Part shown: positions 1-10,972 of the stretch, one piece after another
Layout: each line of letters opens with the position of its first letter
How positions within the stretch are numbered: position 1 is the stretch's first letter
Assembly: GCA_003194525.1 (NCBI GenBank)
Contig: NBIV01000118.1
Location: 169,117-233,116 of the forward strand
Origin: Gracilariopsis chorda
Taxonomy: Eukaryota; Rhodophyta; Florideophyceae; Gracilariales; Gracilariaceae
Length of the DNA: 64,000 nt
Direction of reading: 5' to 3'
Translations under genes and position numbers: made by a program
The notes under the pieces: model-generated
What the model was told of the DNA's origin: nothing
The model's input: the letters and a program-made list of their open reading frames with translations, nothing else
Database searches by the model: none

Positions 1-592
1 CCTCGATACCGATGCTTTGGACGCCCAAACTGGTTTCTGCCTCATGCAGAAGCAAGAGAACGGGGATAAGTTACCAAGTGGTTATTAAAGTAGAGCCCTG
101 TCCCAGACAGAGCAAAACTACACCGTGACCGAGAAGGAGTGCCTCACGGTAGAATACAGCATGCTCATGCTTCGCCCGTACCTATATGATGTTACGTTTA
201 CCCTAAGAACAGATCGCGATGCCCTTAGATGGATACTGGGACTGGCGGACGCCTCTGGAAGGCTAGCTCGATGGATATTCCGCCTATCGGACTTCGAATA
301 CGATGTCCAGTACCCTCCAGATATAATGCACAACGTGTCTGACGCTATGTCGCGCCTTAACACCAATGGGTTAGAGACCGAAGAGGTTGAGGGCGAAATC
401 CCCTGTTTCATCATCTGTAGAAGCGGAACAATGGATGACGAAACCTTCACAGGTATATTGATAAATACAAAATCGGAATTTTCAGGGGGATAGTTACCAA
501 TTCTGGTCGCTGATCAGGATGACGAAATGGACGCTCCAATTACCCAATAGGAATTCCTAGAAGGTCAATCCAAGAACAAATACTGCAAAATC
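1..592 (+). pseudogene. gypsy RNase H C-terminus and tether (decayed)
   Basis: Frame 2 shows the end of a gypsy RNase H: the EKECLTVEYS segment, the TDRDALRW motif where TDHxSL is usual, and the SRLARW-like GRLARWIFRLSDFEYDVQY stretch, followed by the SDAMSRL motif (normally ADALSR). An in-frame TAG follows at about 491, and another stop lies near 548, before the integrase segment. RNase H would degrade the RNA strand of the RNA:DNA hybrid during reverse transcription. The stops make this copy non-functional. Confidence 0.8.
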
Positions 593-1263
593 TTGTCGAA
601 CGACATCGAAACATCTGCATCACAGTTCAACATCGACCATAATGGTTATTTGGGGAGAGGACGTTCCTTGGATGGGTCACTCCAAAAGGTAGTTCCAGAA
701 TCTCTACGGTCCAGCGTTTTGCATCTCTCGCATTACCCTCGCCTTGGACGTAATCCAGAAGCCAATCTGTTACACTATACTCTAAGGAGGAATTTTTATG
801 GGCCCCATATGGCCCACGATGTGCATACCTTCGTAGGTCAGTGCACATCATGCGTAAAGGAAAGAGGCGGTGCAAGCACAGGGTGTACCTGAAGCTTTTC
901 CCCGCAGTGAGTCCGTTGGAATTTATTGCCAACGGCCTGTTAGGGCCACTTCCGAAGACTTGCAAGGGTTATAAGTATTTATTTGTAATCACTGATAGGT
1001 TTTCGAAGTTGACCCGCGCGATACTTCTGAGGGATACAAATTCGACCACATTGGCCAGGGCGTTCCTTAACAAGTGGGCAGACCCCTATGGTGCTCCGCT
1101 CTACTTGCCTACCGATAACGGGTCAAACCGTGCATCGAAGTTCTTCGAAGCGGTCTGTACCATTCTGGGTGTGACACACTACTTTACTACCGCTTACCAC
1201 CCCCAGACCAATGGTCAAGTAGAACGGTACAATAATAATCTCGTGGAAAGACACCGACATTAA
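593..1263 (+). pseudogene. gypsy integrase zinc finger and catalytic core (decayed)
   Basis: The zinc-binding segment reads HYPRLGRNPEAN and later CTSC, so the second histidine of the HHCC finger appears replaced by Asn. The frame shifts by one near 870. The catalytic core then follows, with the VITDRFSK motif, TDNGS (second Asp) and YHPQTNGQVERYN (Glu in GQxER), the D,D-35-E signature of retroviral-type integrases. An in-frame TAA at 1261-1263 separates it from the C-terminal part. Integrase would insert the cDNA copy into the genome. This copy is broken by the frameshift and stop. Confidence 0.85.
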
Positions 1264-2202
1264 GTGGAGGAACACCAGACCGGTTTGGACGAGTACATTC
1301 AGTCATTATTGTACGCGTATAGCCTGCAGGTCCACGGGACTAGGCAGACCACACCATTTGATTTGGTTTTGTTCCGTACACCTCAAGCAATTTTACTTGA
1401 CTGTGAACCGGGAAACGGTAACCCTCCAGTTAGAACTACTCCTGCAGAAGTCAAGAAAGACGTCCTTAGAAGATTGCGTGCGGCCCTGCGTCATGAAAGA
1501 GCCAGAACTTTGAAGGCCCAACAGCGGTACAAACAAGACTATGACCGGAAGGTACAGCAAATCACAAAAATGGTGGCAGGGGAATATGCCTTTATTGACA
1601 TTCCACGTGGTGGCCAGAAGCCCACGCCAGCCGAGGAGAAGAACGACATTAGAATTGATGCGTACATCAGTTCTAAACTTCTTCCTAGGTCTACTGGACC
1701 TTTCAAGGTGATTCAAGCTGAAAATCTTACCGCTACGGTACTGATGGATGGGTTGGAAGGTACCATTTTAATCGATCGAGTGACGAAGGTCCCGAGGCCC
1801 GTTGAGGAACTGACGGCGGCACGACCCCCAGTGGTCGGGAAAACCGCACGTTCCCAGACGTCATCGGGAAAAGGCTCACCCAATGACCCACCTGTGGGAC
1901 AACTCGACGCGTTGCCCCTGGAACGCGCGGTTACGAGCGACCCTACCTACCTTGGCCCCGTAGTGATACCTTCACCAAGCTTGGTGCAAACAGACCAGAC
2001 TTGTAGGGATCCGTTCGCAAAATCTCACCAACTGGTAATCACGGAGTGTGTAATTGAAACAATTGTTGGTCATGAACACACCATTTGAGGTATTCGATAC
2101 CGTGTAAGGTGGTATGGATGGTCATCCGAATCGGAAACCTTAGAACCACCTAGTCATATCCCACGCAACTTTATAGTGTAGTATTGGCGCAAGCGAGGAT
2201 AG
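1264..2202 (+). pseudogene. gypsy integrase C-terminus with chromodomain (decayed)
   Basis: The frame continues from the core after the TAA. It carries the conserved YAYSLQVHGTRQTTPFDL segment, the GPFKVI motif typical of the gypsy integrase C-terminal barrel, a Pro/Ser-rich linker, and then a chromodomain from about 2037. The chromodomain motif (ECVIETIVG, TGA at 2086-2088, YRVRWYGW, LEPPSHIP, TAG at 2179-2181, YWRKRG) is recognisable only when read through two stops. Chromodomains steer chromovirus integration toward particular chromatin. Its presence is seen directly; the function is family knowledge. Confidence 0.75.
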
Positions 2203-3712
2203 ACCCCACCGCACCCTTGAGTGGTGTGCTATACCACTCTTCGAAGGAGGGAGGGGATTTCAATCCCGACCTAGACCGCTGGGGTATGAACTTTTCCTAA
2301 TGACCTAATGGTAAATGGGAACTAACTGACCATAAGCACAACAACCCTGGAGGCGCTGGCGCAGACGAAGATGAAGATGAAGATCATGAAGACGAACATC
2401 GAAGGGGAGCACCGTTAAGGAAGATGAGACGCCACCATTTGGTGAGTGCATGGACCACGGAGAAGGAGGCGGTTTGGCGGCGTGCCGTGCCCATGCGCAT
2501 TGCACACGACTCCCAGAGGCGTGGAGGCCGCTAAGATGCAACTAAAAAATTTAGGATTTTTTGATTCCCACCACCGCGATTGGGTAACCGATTCGGTAAA
2601 CAGTAATGTGTGTAGCGCGCGCACGCGTGCACGCTCGAAAAATCAAAGTATTTTCACGGTGGAGGGAGCGGAAACAGGCCATTCTCAGCCTCTGAAACGC
2701 CCGCGTTTCGGAGCTAAGGACCAAAAGGTAAAACACAGTTTTTGGCACCATCTGAGGGGTTTTTTTCGCAGTTGATTTTTTGATTCGCGTTGCAAGTAAC
2801 GTCCAAGCCTGGGTGCCACGCCTAGTTCCATACGTCCAAGGAGCGTATGCAATTTGCGTGGGTATCGTTTCTGGCCAACCACCACAGGGTGCACGCGCCA
2901 GATGCACGCGGAACCATGTAGGAGAGTGCCCTTTGCGCCCCACCCAAAGGGTCCCAGACTGCCATTGCCGTTGTGGGAGATGCTCCATGAGCTCAGAACA
3001 AGTTGGTCACTTCCGTCGATGCTGACGTGGAGAGCACTAAGGCTTGTGCTCAGGCATCGCTTGAGTACTGACAAACGGGCACACCGGGACAGAACAACCC
3101 ATTAGGGACTGAATTGGCACCGATGGGATCGTGGCTGCATGTAGGAGGGGGTTCTGTCCTACAGTGGGTTTTTTTACCAAAATGGTGTGCAAAATACCAG
3201 TTCGGCGTGCCGCGTGGGTGATTGGACCAGGGCATTATGTCATAATACTTAACTTTAATTTGTAGAAATAATTCTAATTGTTATCTACAGTACTGAGGTG
3301 CACCACTAGGGTTTATCTCAGAAGTGGCACACGTAGCGTGCCATGTCCACGGAGAGTCGAGCTCACCCACCTTCAAGTTGAGCGTCAGCCTCCTCCCCTT
3401 TCAAGGTAAAGGGTATGCACCTCTTGGATAATTGTGATACCAACTGGTTTATACAGTTAACCTTTTTGGTTATCCAAGATCTTATCAGGTATTACTAGTC
3501 CCCCAGTCACGATACCTAGCCACTACCACGATGGTACGTAGAACTAGTCGACTGTCTTGCACCTATAGTGGTTGGTGCGGCCACAGACCCTACCGGTAGC
3601 CCTCTTTTCCTCTTCTCGGTCGAGCCAACCCAAAGATCCCTACATTCGAGGTTCACACGAACTATCCATTTGGTCATTGACCGTGTTTGGTTATACCACA
3701 AAACTCCACTCT
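2203..3712. other. No recognisable gene
   Basis: I see no convincing coding sequence. Short open frames occur on both strands but overlap one another and carry no motif I recognise. The stretch includes a GC-rich alternating purine/pyrimidine patch at 2613-2635 and may hold the 3' untranslated part of gypsy 1. Confidence 0.5.
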
Positions 3713-4345
3713 TTACTGGCCAGTCAGATCAACTGCGAGCGTTCTCATCATGGTTGGTCCCACACCAGCAACATCTTCCGGGAGAGGGCCAGCATCTGCG
3801 TGACAAGCACTGACAGTAGCACTTTGAGTTCCTTCGGTTCCACGTACGACTACTCTTTGTTCTTCTACTTGTACGCTGATATCAACGGTGGTCTCCGCAT
3901 TTTCTTTTGTTATTGATGCTGCTGTTGCGTGATAAGCATGGATCAGTAACGGTCGCACACCACGTCTGGCTTCGGCTGAATCACATCGTAAAACTTGGGT
4001 ACGATGTCTCTTTCATTGATATTCTGAACAAAAGCACGTAGATTGGCACGCGCATAGTGAGATAGATCCAAAGAAGGGGGATTGGTACCCCACAGAAAGC
4101 TGTAGCGCGTGTTGTTTTGGTTCTGCGGGGGCAGAGCGAGAGCTGCGTTTCCCTCAAATCTGAGAAAGAATGTACCAGCTCCCGTCACATACGACATACG
4201 ACATGTCTATGAACGCTTACGTTGTCGCGAAGAGCGTATTCAAGTGGGAGAAATGGCTCTGAAAGGCTCTCAGGCTATACATTCTGCCAAAGAACTCGCT
4301 GCCATTCCTTCTGCGGAACGTTACGCCCCATCCTGAGATCTTTTT
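3713..4345 (-). pseudogene. Unrecognised decayed coding region
   Basis: Two minus-strand frames look protein-like. One, at 3943-4197, reads MSYVTGAGTFFLRFEGN through NTRYSFLWGTNPPSLDLSHY and QNINERDIVPKFYDVIQPK. The other, at 3713-3958, contains HAYHATAASITKENAETTVD. A further protein-like stretch (RNGSEFFGRMYSLRAFQSHF) lies at about 4210-4320. They are in different frames and joined only by assumed frameshifts or introns. I do not recognise the family. It may be the 3' continuation of the repeat-bearing region at 4425-5113 on the same strand. Confidence 0.3.
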
Positions 4346-4424
4346 CATTCCACAGCACACTTCAATGGTCTCTTTGCAAAGCAAAACGCAGCCGCATTAC
4401 TTGCAGCTATGACTTCTCAATGGC

Positions 4425-5113
4425 TAGTCCGGTTACGGGCAGGAAGCGAGCATGTGGGGGTGCTCGCCGCATCCTCTGCATCGCCTTTGACACACAGTAG
4501 AAAGCGTCTCAAACTCTGGAACGCTTGCACAGATGGCTGGATCATTCCAAGCTTCACCTGCCACGGGATCTCAAGGGTAATACACTCGATACATTCCTCG
4601 ATCTGGAATTCCAGCACACAGCATGATCGTCGTATCAACCTGCTGCTCTGGGTGCTGCAAGTGCTGGAGCTGCTTCTGTGGAGGGTGTAAGGGAGCAGGA
4701 GTCATTTTATTCTCTTAAAATTCCCTGAAAACTGGCATGTGCTCTTCTTTTTGTTCGGCTTGTGGCAAAGCAGGTTGCTGTCCCAGCTTTGAGGGGGCAG
4801 GAGTGATCTGATCACCTTCAAATTCCATGGGAATGGGCATCTGTTGTTCTTCTTCAACTTGGGGCAGAGAAGGCTGCGGCGGCGGCTTTGAGATAGCAAG
4901 ATTGATCTTGCCCTCTTCCACGTCCATTAGAACGAGCATCTGTTGTTCTTCTTCAACTAGCGGCAGAGGATGCGCATTTGTCACCAAGGTTGTGTTGCTC
5001 TCACCAACGAAAGCAGGCGCAGGTATTGGTGGGAGAGATGGACGCATAGGAGAAGAAGTTGATCTTGATGTAGGCCTGGAACCACTTGCCCCAGTGACCC
5101 CTATGAACATCAA
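4425..5113 (-). pseudogene. Decayed gene: 33-residue P/E/Q repeats then CCHC-like knuckle
   Basis: One minus-strand frame runs from 5113 to about 4425 with stops near 4712, 4569 and 4434. Its first part is Ser/Pro-rich. It then has about four copies of a 33-residue unit containing EEEQQMPIPMEFEG, TPAPSK and QPxLPQ. The last part contains a C-x2-C-x4-H-x4-C knuckle (CRGCGEHPHMLASC) at about 4437-4478. CCHC knuckles bind nucleic acid and are common in retroelement Gag proteins, but no other Gag hallmark is visible. Function is unassigned. Confidence 0.4.
4660..4975. repeat. Tandem repeat, about 99-102 bp period, four copies
   Basis: The minus-strand protein repeats its EEEQQM...TPAPSK...LPQ unit every 33 residues. 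The last copies are more diverged, and one is interrupted by a TAA near 4712. The underlying DNA repeats the CATCTGTTGTTCTTCTTCAA box at about 4839 and 4938. Confidence 0.65.
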
Positions 5114-6422
5114 TTGTGGTCACAGTTGGTACTATGAAGTGGCAAATTGTGGCCCAATGCTGGATATAGGGGGCAAAACGTGTCAAAAATGTGGCCGGAT
5201 GGCAAGGGTGAATTTTTTAGATTTTGTTTTTGTGCCTGGTAGCGTCCCAGTAATGTCCAGAGCATAATATGTGCTCATAAGAAGGGCAAGGTTTGTCCTG
5301 AATTGTACCCACCCAGTTACACTGTACGACTTTAGATTAACGTGCATCCCGGCGTGGGCACATTGGCCACCTTCATCATAAAGGAGATGATCTCCTTCAA
5401 CGTCTACCATGCAGCACTTCCGCCGCCTCTTCACCATCCCCTCATCCCGCAACCTAACTATTCAACCATAGTTCAGTCACAGCTACAGAGAGTGCCACGT
5501 TATCTACGGAGAGCTCACTTCGCAGATTCCCAGACTTGTATCGGGTGAGCGGTGCTATCAGTGATCAGCAAACATGATGCATAAAGTCTAGTTCTCCAAG
5601 CACGAAGTCGCAATTCGCCTCACTCACCACAGCTATCAGCATCGACCTTCAGTAATGATTTTTTATCATGTGGCGTAGACGGTCTATCGGTATTGTTCTT
5701 CGTTGCAGCCGCCTGCAAATTTAGCCTTCACTCCGGAGATGAAAACGAGAACAGCGCTTTCATTCAAGCAATTCTCACGTCATCCGATTGATTAGCATCC
5801 TCATCAGAACTCACTGTTGCCCAGGTGCGTGTCCGCACCGACCCCTGACTCACTGCAGTCATCGCCGACCACTCACTTCAACCGGTGTTGTGGTCTGGCA
5901 TAGACCCTCCTGAAAACCTAGAAGCTTTTGTCACAAAGCTGGTTCTTATCGGACCTTGACTCGAAAAATAAGTAATACCAACATTCACCTCCGAGACTAG
6001 TGTCGAATCGCTGCTTGGCTCATTCCTTACCCTGCGATAGTATCAAGATGAACGCCAGATTTCCTTTGTGCACATGAGTTGTGCCAACTGCAATCCGTGC
6101 CCTGTCAGTGCCGCACTCAACCGTTATGTCACACACAATAGCCCTGACTTTGCCATGCGTTCTTGATCTGCGCTCGCCCCTGTTGTAGATGAAGCAACCC
6201 CTCCCTTTATGCACCTCCTTCACCCCCCGCGGTTTTCAATGCAGAAAACAAACATTTCCCCATTGCGGGTGTTGAGTGGGTGGTCACCTCGGCTTCAGAG
6301 AGAGCTGGTATTCTCAGGTCCTTATATGCAACTATGCAGAACCCTGCTAAAATGTAAGGTGCTAGATACTTCAGTGGTCACAGTGCAGGAGACCACTCAA
6401 TACGGATATCACATCAACATAG
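5114..6422. other. No recognisable gene
   Basis: No frame here has a motif I recognise, and no repeat or LTR end is visible. It is the region upstream of the V-ATPase subunit gene, so its promoter and any 5' exon probably lie in the right-hand part. Confidence 0.5.
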
Positions 6423-7117
6423 TGGTGTCAATCTTCTTTCGTAAGAACGGATGACACTACTGTGCTCATCTCCCTTACGCACGTCTCACCTCTCACGCGA
6501 GGTATTCACGTGTCTCATGGCAAACACATCTCTCTTACATCAGCGGGAAGAAAAAAACTGAGGTGTCGTGAGGACGGCTTTCTCCTGGCTGTCATATGTG
6601 ACGAAAACACTACTACCGGCTTCTTAGTCGCCGGTGTTGGCGACCATCGGCCCTCTCATGGGTTCAACTTCTTCGTTGTCAATCCCAGTAAGGTTCTTCC
6701 TATTGATTTTATCCTTCATTTACCCACAACACAGGCACCACACTGCATCCAGCTCACACACAAATATTCCTCACAACATTTCATTCTACACATAGAGCAT
6801 AACCCCGTGGAAGCCATCGAAGAAGCCCTCACCAAGTTCACAGAAAGAGAAGGCATTTTTATTATTCTCATCGACCAATACGTACGTTTCCTCCAATCTA
6901 CAACCCACCAACAGCAAGCATCAACGCACAAACGCCCACGCTGACCCTGATGAATGACAGCCACTGCCAAAAAGATCGTAAACAAAATTCGTACCACCGT
7001 TAAAAGGTCCAATGCCCCGTTCCAGACATTTTAGAAATCCCTTCAAAGGAACATCCGTACGATCGGTTCAAGGACGGTAGCTTACAGCGAGTGCGTGACA
7101 TGCTGGGTTACGACTGA
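6423..7117 (+). CDS. V-type H+-ATPase subunit F, three exons, with apparent frameshift
   Basis: Subunit F sits in the central stalk of the V1 sector and links ATP hydrolysis to proton pumping across endomembranes. Exon 1 (ending 6687) encodes FLLAVICDENTTTGFLVAGV and NFFVVNP. Intron 1 is 6688-6795 (GTAAGG...TAG). Exon 2 (6796-6885) encodes HNPVEAIEEALTKFTEREG and IILIDQY. Intron 2 is probably 6886-6960, chosen because its phase alone keeps exon 3 open. Exon 3 encodes KKIVNKIRTTVKRSNAP and then, one nucleotide out of frame near 7014-7022, DILEIPSKEHPYD and QRVRDMLGYD before TGA at 7115-7117. These blocks match yeast Vma7 and its relatives along the family's length. No in-frame ATG is visible in the open stretch from 6423, so the start is unknown. 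The missing base is next to a CCCC run and could be an assembly error or a real null mutation. Confidence 0.8.
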
Positions 7118-7543
7118 TTGCGTGCTTTGGACGTCCTTCTTTGCATCTTAATCCACACTTTCATCAACCTCCAATATTTGCCACCATTCAACCGATAACC
7201 TTGTGCTATAAAAGCCAACCCAATCGCCAATCGTACGAATAATGCTCTCATCGTGTGTTCTACATACCGGTCTCTATGTTCAAATTTAAGGTTCTAAACA
7301 TGTTATATCTGTTCCTGTATTTGTTGTGACTTCAACTCAATGCTAACGTCCTGGTTTCATACGCTGGCGCCGGGTAGCAACGGTGGGAGCGTAAGATCCG
7401 ATCGGTGTTGTCGACGCGTTTGTTCACCAATCTCTGGCAGCAATACATTACCCCACTTGCCACCTTTCAGAACTGCCCCCTTCCGCAAATCTGTGGAGCA
7501 GTCTTACACTCTCACACACTTCATGCAATGGCTTTAGTCTGAT
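7118..7543. other. 3' flank of the V-ATPase gene, nothing recognised
   Basis: No coding sequence or repeat is recognisable. A plausible CTATAAAA box at 7203-7210 has no clear gene after it. Confidence 0.4.
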
Positions 7544-7915
7544 TCATTCGACCAGTTTTCCTCTCACCAGTTCCACATGTCCATTCTTCACATCCTCAGC
7601 CGTGCGTCTCATCCATGAGTACAATTTATCCGAAAAATCTGTTACATCTTTAGTGGCATAGATTTGCTTATGTTCTACACCAGCCTTCTCCACCACATGT
7701 ACCATTCCGTTATTCTCATGAAAATCATAATCATTACTAATGTATGGCGGCGACGGAGTTTGTAAAGTCTCCTCGACCGCAGCTAAATGTTTGCTGTTAG
7801 TTTTGGCAAAAGATAGCCTTTTTCTCTTCTCAGTTGGACCTCTGATCTTCTCTGTCTGTTCACGAACGCCAAGTTTTAACGTCCTAGGTCCCAGTCTTGC
7901 AAAAGCCCCACACAT
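7544..7915 (-). CDS. Unrecognised minus-strand open frame, 123 codons
   Basis: The frame is rich in Lys, Glu and Arg, with stretches such as VREQTEKIRGPTEKRKRLSF and DFSDKLYSWMRRTAEDVKNG, and has non-random, protein-like composition. I do not recognise a family. A second protein-like frame lies directly upstream on the same strand (8068-8380), so the two may be exons or frameshifted parts of one gene. It could also be a remnant of an old transposon. Confidence 0.3.
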   Translation of the reverse strand: MCGAFARLGPRTLKLGVREQTEKIRGPTEKRKRLSFAKTNSKHLAAVEETLQTPSPPYISNDYDFHENNGMVHVVEKAGVEHKQIYATKDVTDFSDKLYSWMRRTAEDVKNGHVELVRGKLVE

Positions 7916-8067
7916 TTCTTAAGCGGTCGACACCAAACCACTTGCGCATCCAGCACATTATTGCCTTTGTCTCGCAGTTCTCTAATGTCCGCAAGTTGAG
8001 TCATTGAAATCTGAGCCCTTTGCTTTCGTCGAGCGGGCTTGGTTACGTTTCTCTGTCTGATGCGACT

Positions 8068-8380
8068 TCAAGCTCTTCTTTTGCTCTCTCTGGGCGTTGG
8101 AGCTGCTGACTTCGTTTCATTCTGCGTTACTCTTCTTGTATTGGCGTGAAGTTTGGTGGTCTGATTTCTGTTCTTCTGAATAAGTTCTGCTTGAAACGAT
8201 TCAGCCAGTGCCCTTACCACGGCTGTATCCCAACAGGATTGGAGTTTTGAATTCAAGCCATCATCATCGGGAAGTTTGTCCGCACCATTATTTGGTATCC
8301 TGTTACCTCCAACAATAAGATAGGGTTCTTTTCTGATAGCGTGCCCGACCGAATACGTTATGCTGTTTTTGATGAGAATG
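8068..8380 (-). pseudogene. Unrecognised protein-like frame upstream of 7544-7915
   Basis: The open minus-strand frame contains DQKSILIKNSITYSVGHAIR, EPYLIVGGNRIPNNGADKLP and SCWDTAVVRALAESFQAEL, then a basic Arg/Lys-rich end and a stop at 8068. No ATG lies near its beginning except one at 8254-8256. The family is not recognised. Its place beside 7544-7915 suggests one broken or intron-containing gene. Confidence 0.25.
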
Positions 8381-8400
8381 CTTTTCTGGTCTCGTAGCTA

Positions 8401-9490
8401 TTCTAAGGCAGTTGAGTGTGTGTAATGATGTGTAATAAATCAAGTAGCATATTTATGTATAAAACGTAGAGTAAACCAATGTTGAAGGCAAAGAGAAGCA
8501 AACAGCTTCAAGACCAAATGGGGGTTTACAAAAAGAAAACAATTTTCTGCCATGAGGTACTTCGACAACCGCCAGTCTGGTGCTTGTAGGCACTTGACCG
8601 AAAGGCATAATCTTTAGTTCTGTACAATTTATTCAGTCAACTACTCATAGCAACCCATCATGGTAGACATCTTCTTCATGCTAAAGCAGCCTGTGAAACG
8701 CATTTTCGGTGTTCAAATATCTTATGCCTAACTGTTATCATGAAATTCGTCGTATGAGCTGTATTCTGTTGAAAGCCCGAATCTCAGAACTCAATAACTT
8801 AGCTGGTGGTCGTCCAGTTTTACAATCTGGAAGCTTGGTTAGATTGCTCTTTGAGCAGGCTACGATAGAAAAAGTTTTCGTAGCCGACGTTATAATCCTT
8901 CACAACGGAGAACAAGAAAAGGACTTTTGCCAGAGGAAGCCATTTTTTATCATCAATAAAACTCATCTTGCGTGTTGGCGGCGTGTCAGGAGCTCCAAAA
9001 ACAATTTTGAATCCATATTAAGGCTAAAACATCACCGATAAAACGTTAAGACGACCACAACCATCCAGCAGCATGTGGCAACAGCACCAAAACACTTCCT
9101 GCCAAACTGTTCACCCCATCGTCAATCCAACTGTGCATCAGCACATTACTTTACCCCCATCTCCACCATCACCAGAACAGCACGGTTACGAGTGGTTCGG
9201 TCTGCTGCCCCACGGCGTCGTTTTTCGCGTGTTTTGCTAAGATGCTTCATCAATGCATCGCGACGCGGAACCAAGTCAATTAAGTGCAGAATATCTTTGG
9301 CACATTCCGTAGAATGATGTTTTTGCGACTGAGCTTGTAGTGCACTGAACACAGTTTCAGCAGTTAAATGGACTCCATACGTCTTTCAGACCTTAATGTT
9401 TCCATTTTCATCTATATTACACTCCCTGACAAAACGTTATGACTGACGGCAATATTTCGCGAACATTTCTGCTAAACTTTCTCCACCTCT
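8401..9490. other. No recognisable gene
   Basis: A 110-codon plus-strand frame at 8709-9041 and a 68-codon minus-strand frame at 9146-9352 (basic, KTREKRRRGAADRTTRNR) are present, but neither shows a known motif. The minus-strand frame could be the tail of the transposase remnant at 9491-9690. Confidence 0.4.
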
Positions 9491-9690
9491 TCAACTAATC
9501 TCGGCAGCAGACACATCATCTTTCAAAGACTTCAAAGAGGGGCAAAGCGTCGACTGAACCCATATTTCTCTGCGCTGGAACCCACTGCGAATATTAGCTA
9601 CGGTCAGTGACTCCGACAGCGCAATATGGACGCAATGGGCCCTGTCAAAAGCATCCAATACCATCACAACCCTGGCCATACGATGAACTT
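9491..9690 (-). pseudogene. Probable C-terminal remnant of a DDE transposase
   Basis: The minus strand encodes DLQREVHRMARVVMVLDAFD and SLTVANIRSGFQRREIWVQS. The pattern (leucine-rich helix, then LT-xx-NI-xx-GF-xxx-GI-like) resembles the end of the DDE domain in pogo/Tigger/CENP-B-type transposases. The catalytic part is absent because an A-family LTR fragment starts at about 9691. The match is short and from memory of the family pattern, so confidence is modest. Confidence 0.35.
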
Positions 9691-10132
9691 CCCGTTGCAG
9701 GTCTTGCATCAGCATTACCACAACAAAGCACAAATTCACATGCCACTGCATCCAAATCGATACCCTAAGTCCATTACCTACCTTGCACGTGCTGGCACAC
9801 ACAATCACACGTCTGCAACAACTTCTTGTTCCTGTACACCACATGTAACGTCATAAGGTCGCACGTAGGTGGTCCACTCAAATTATGCCAAGTGGCGCAT
9901 GCTGTGCCTGTGACTCATACAGTGCATAACACTTGTAAACCATGTAATGCATAAGGGCAAGTGCAGTAGCCAGTCATATGCCTGTTTCACGTTGGGTTCG
10001 AGCACACGCGCATATGCGCTTTTGCAAAGGAGGTGCTCAAAAGTGCCCATCGTTATATGCAACTTTGTTTCCAAGTATTCTACCATGATGTCCTAGGGGT
10101 ATCAGGCACTTGACCATGTGCCAACATCCACA
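9691..10132 (-). repeat. Truncated A-family copia LTR (A4)
   Basis: Read on the minus strand it starts TGTGGATGTTGGCACATGG at 10132, close to the TGTTGATGTTAGCACATGG start of other A LTRs. It keeps the GCGCATATGCGC-type U3 palindrome at about 10008-10019. Similarity ends near 9691, so about half of the LTR and all internal sequence are missing. It lies directly against the gag of E4, and GATCT at 10133-10137 is the predicted target duplication of its 5' side. Confidence 0.75.
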
Positions 10133-10972
10133 GATCTTGTCACTGTTGGTGGCCTTGTTAGAATCACTGGCAACGAGACACACGTAGTCAGAATCACTGC
10201 AGCCCGCAGCGTCCTCGTTACCGAGAACCGTGTGCACATTTGGGTGGGCAGCAGCATGTTGTCCTTTGTTAGCCTCATCACGCTGTTTCTCAAAACAGTT
10301 TCTCTGGATATGACCCTTCTTGCCATAGTAGTAGCACACAACTGACTTCTTCCGAGACTCCCTGCCGACCAAAGCTGCGTCACTACCAGATTCTTCCTTT
10401 GCACGGTCATGCATTCGCTGCTCTTCTTGCAGCAAACAACTCTTCACAAACTCCAGTTCGAGTTTGTGGTCACCAATTGTAATGTCAATGGCGACAATGA
10501 GGTGCTCAAAGCGTTCCGGTAGTTCACATAAGATAGCCATAGCAATGTCTTCCTCCTCAACCGTGACGTCCATACTCTTAAGATCCGATGCGAGGTGTCG
10601 TACGCGATTGATGGACTGTAACGTTTTCTCGTCATCCCGCATCTTGGCGGTATAGAAGGAACATCACGCATTGATTCGGTTGAGCAGCGTCTTGCGCTGA
10701 AACACATCACATATGGCTTTCCACATTTCTGCAGCATTTTCGGTGTCTCTAACATGATCCAAATGCTCATCACTGATGGTTAGACCAATCACAGCTCGTG
10801 CCTTGGCATCTTTCTTTTTCCAATCTGACACGTCGTCATCGTCCGTGGTTTTGGTTGTTTCGAGATGGTCATCGAGGTCTTTGCGCGCCAGAAGCAACTC
10901 AACTTTTTGCTTCCATACATGGAAGTTATCCTCTCCCAATTTCTCGATTTTGATGCCCCCGAACGAGTCCAT
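10133..10972 (-). pseudogene. E4 gag, truncated, with in-frame stop
   Basis: It starts MDSFGGIKIEKLGEDNFHVW at 10972, nearly identical to E1 gag at 59197. It has the helical UBN2-type Gag region and then a zinc knuckle reading C-YY-Y-GKKG-H-IQRN-C, in which the second Cys is Tyr. A TGA at 10664-10666 interrupts it after LLNRINA. Similarity ends where E1 continues with WIIDSG, the protease active site, because the A4 LTR is inserted there. Gag would form the virus-like particle and bind RNA. Confidence 0.85.

Larger units (their letters stand above)
1..2202 (+). mobile_element. Degenerate Ty3/gypsy chromovirus fragment (gypsy 1)
   Basis: This is the 3' half of a Ty3/gypsy pol region that begins outside the window. 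RNase H, integrase zinc-binding, integrase core, integrase C-terminal and chromodomain segments follow in the usual order, broken by stops and frameshifts. The domain order is that of chromoviruses and matches gypsy C at 23132-34365, although the protein identity is modest, so it is a related but separate and older lineage. I found no LTR on its 3' side. A purine-rich run at 2245-2258 could be a remnant polypurine tract. Confidence 0.85.

Noticed and set aside
2613-2640. Alternating GCGCGCACGCGTGCACGC run as a CRISPR or origin signal
   Set aside because: It is a single short GC-rich patch without repeats and spacers. CRISPR arrays are not expected in a eukaryotic nuclear genome.
9626-9856. 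Short plus-strand open frame with TSTOP-rich His/Thr composition
   Set aside because: It lies on the non-coding strand of a copia LTR fragment and transposase tail. Similar frames recur wherever this LTR occurs.
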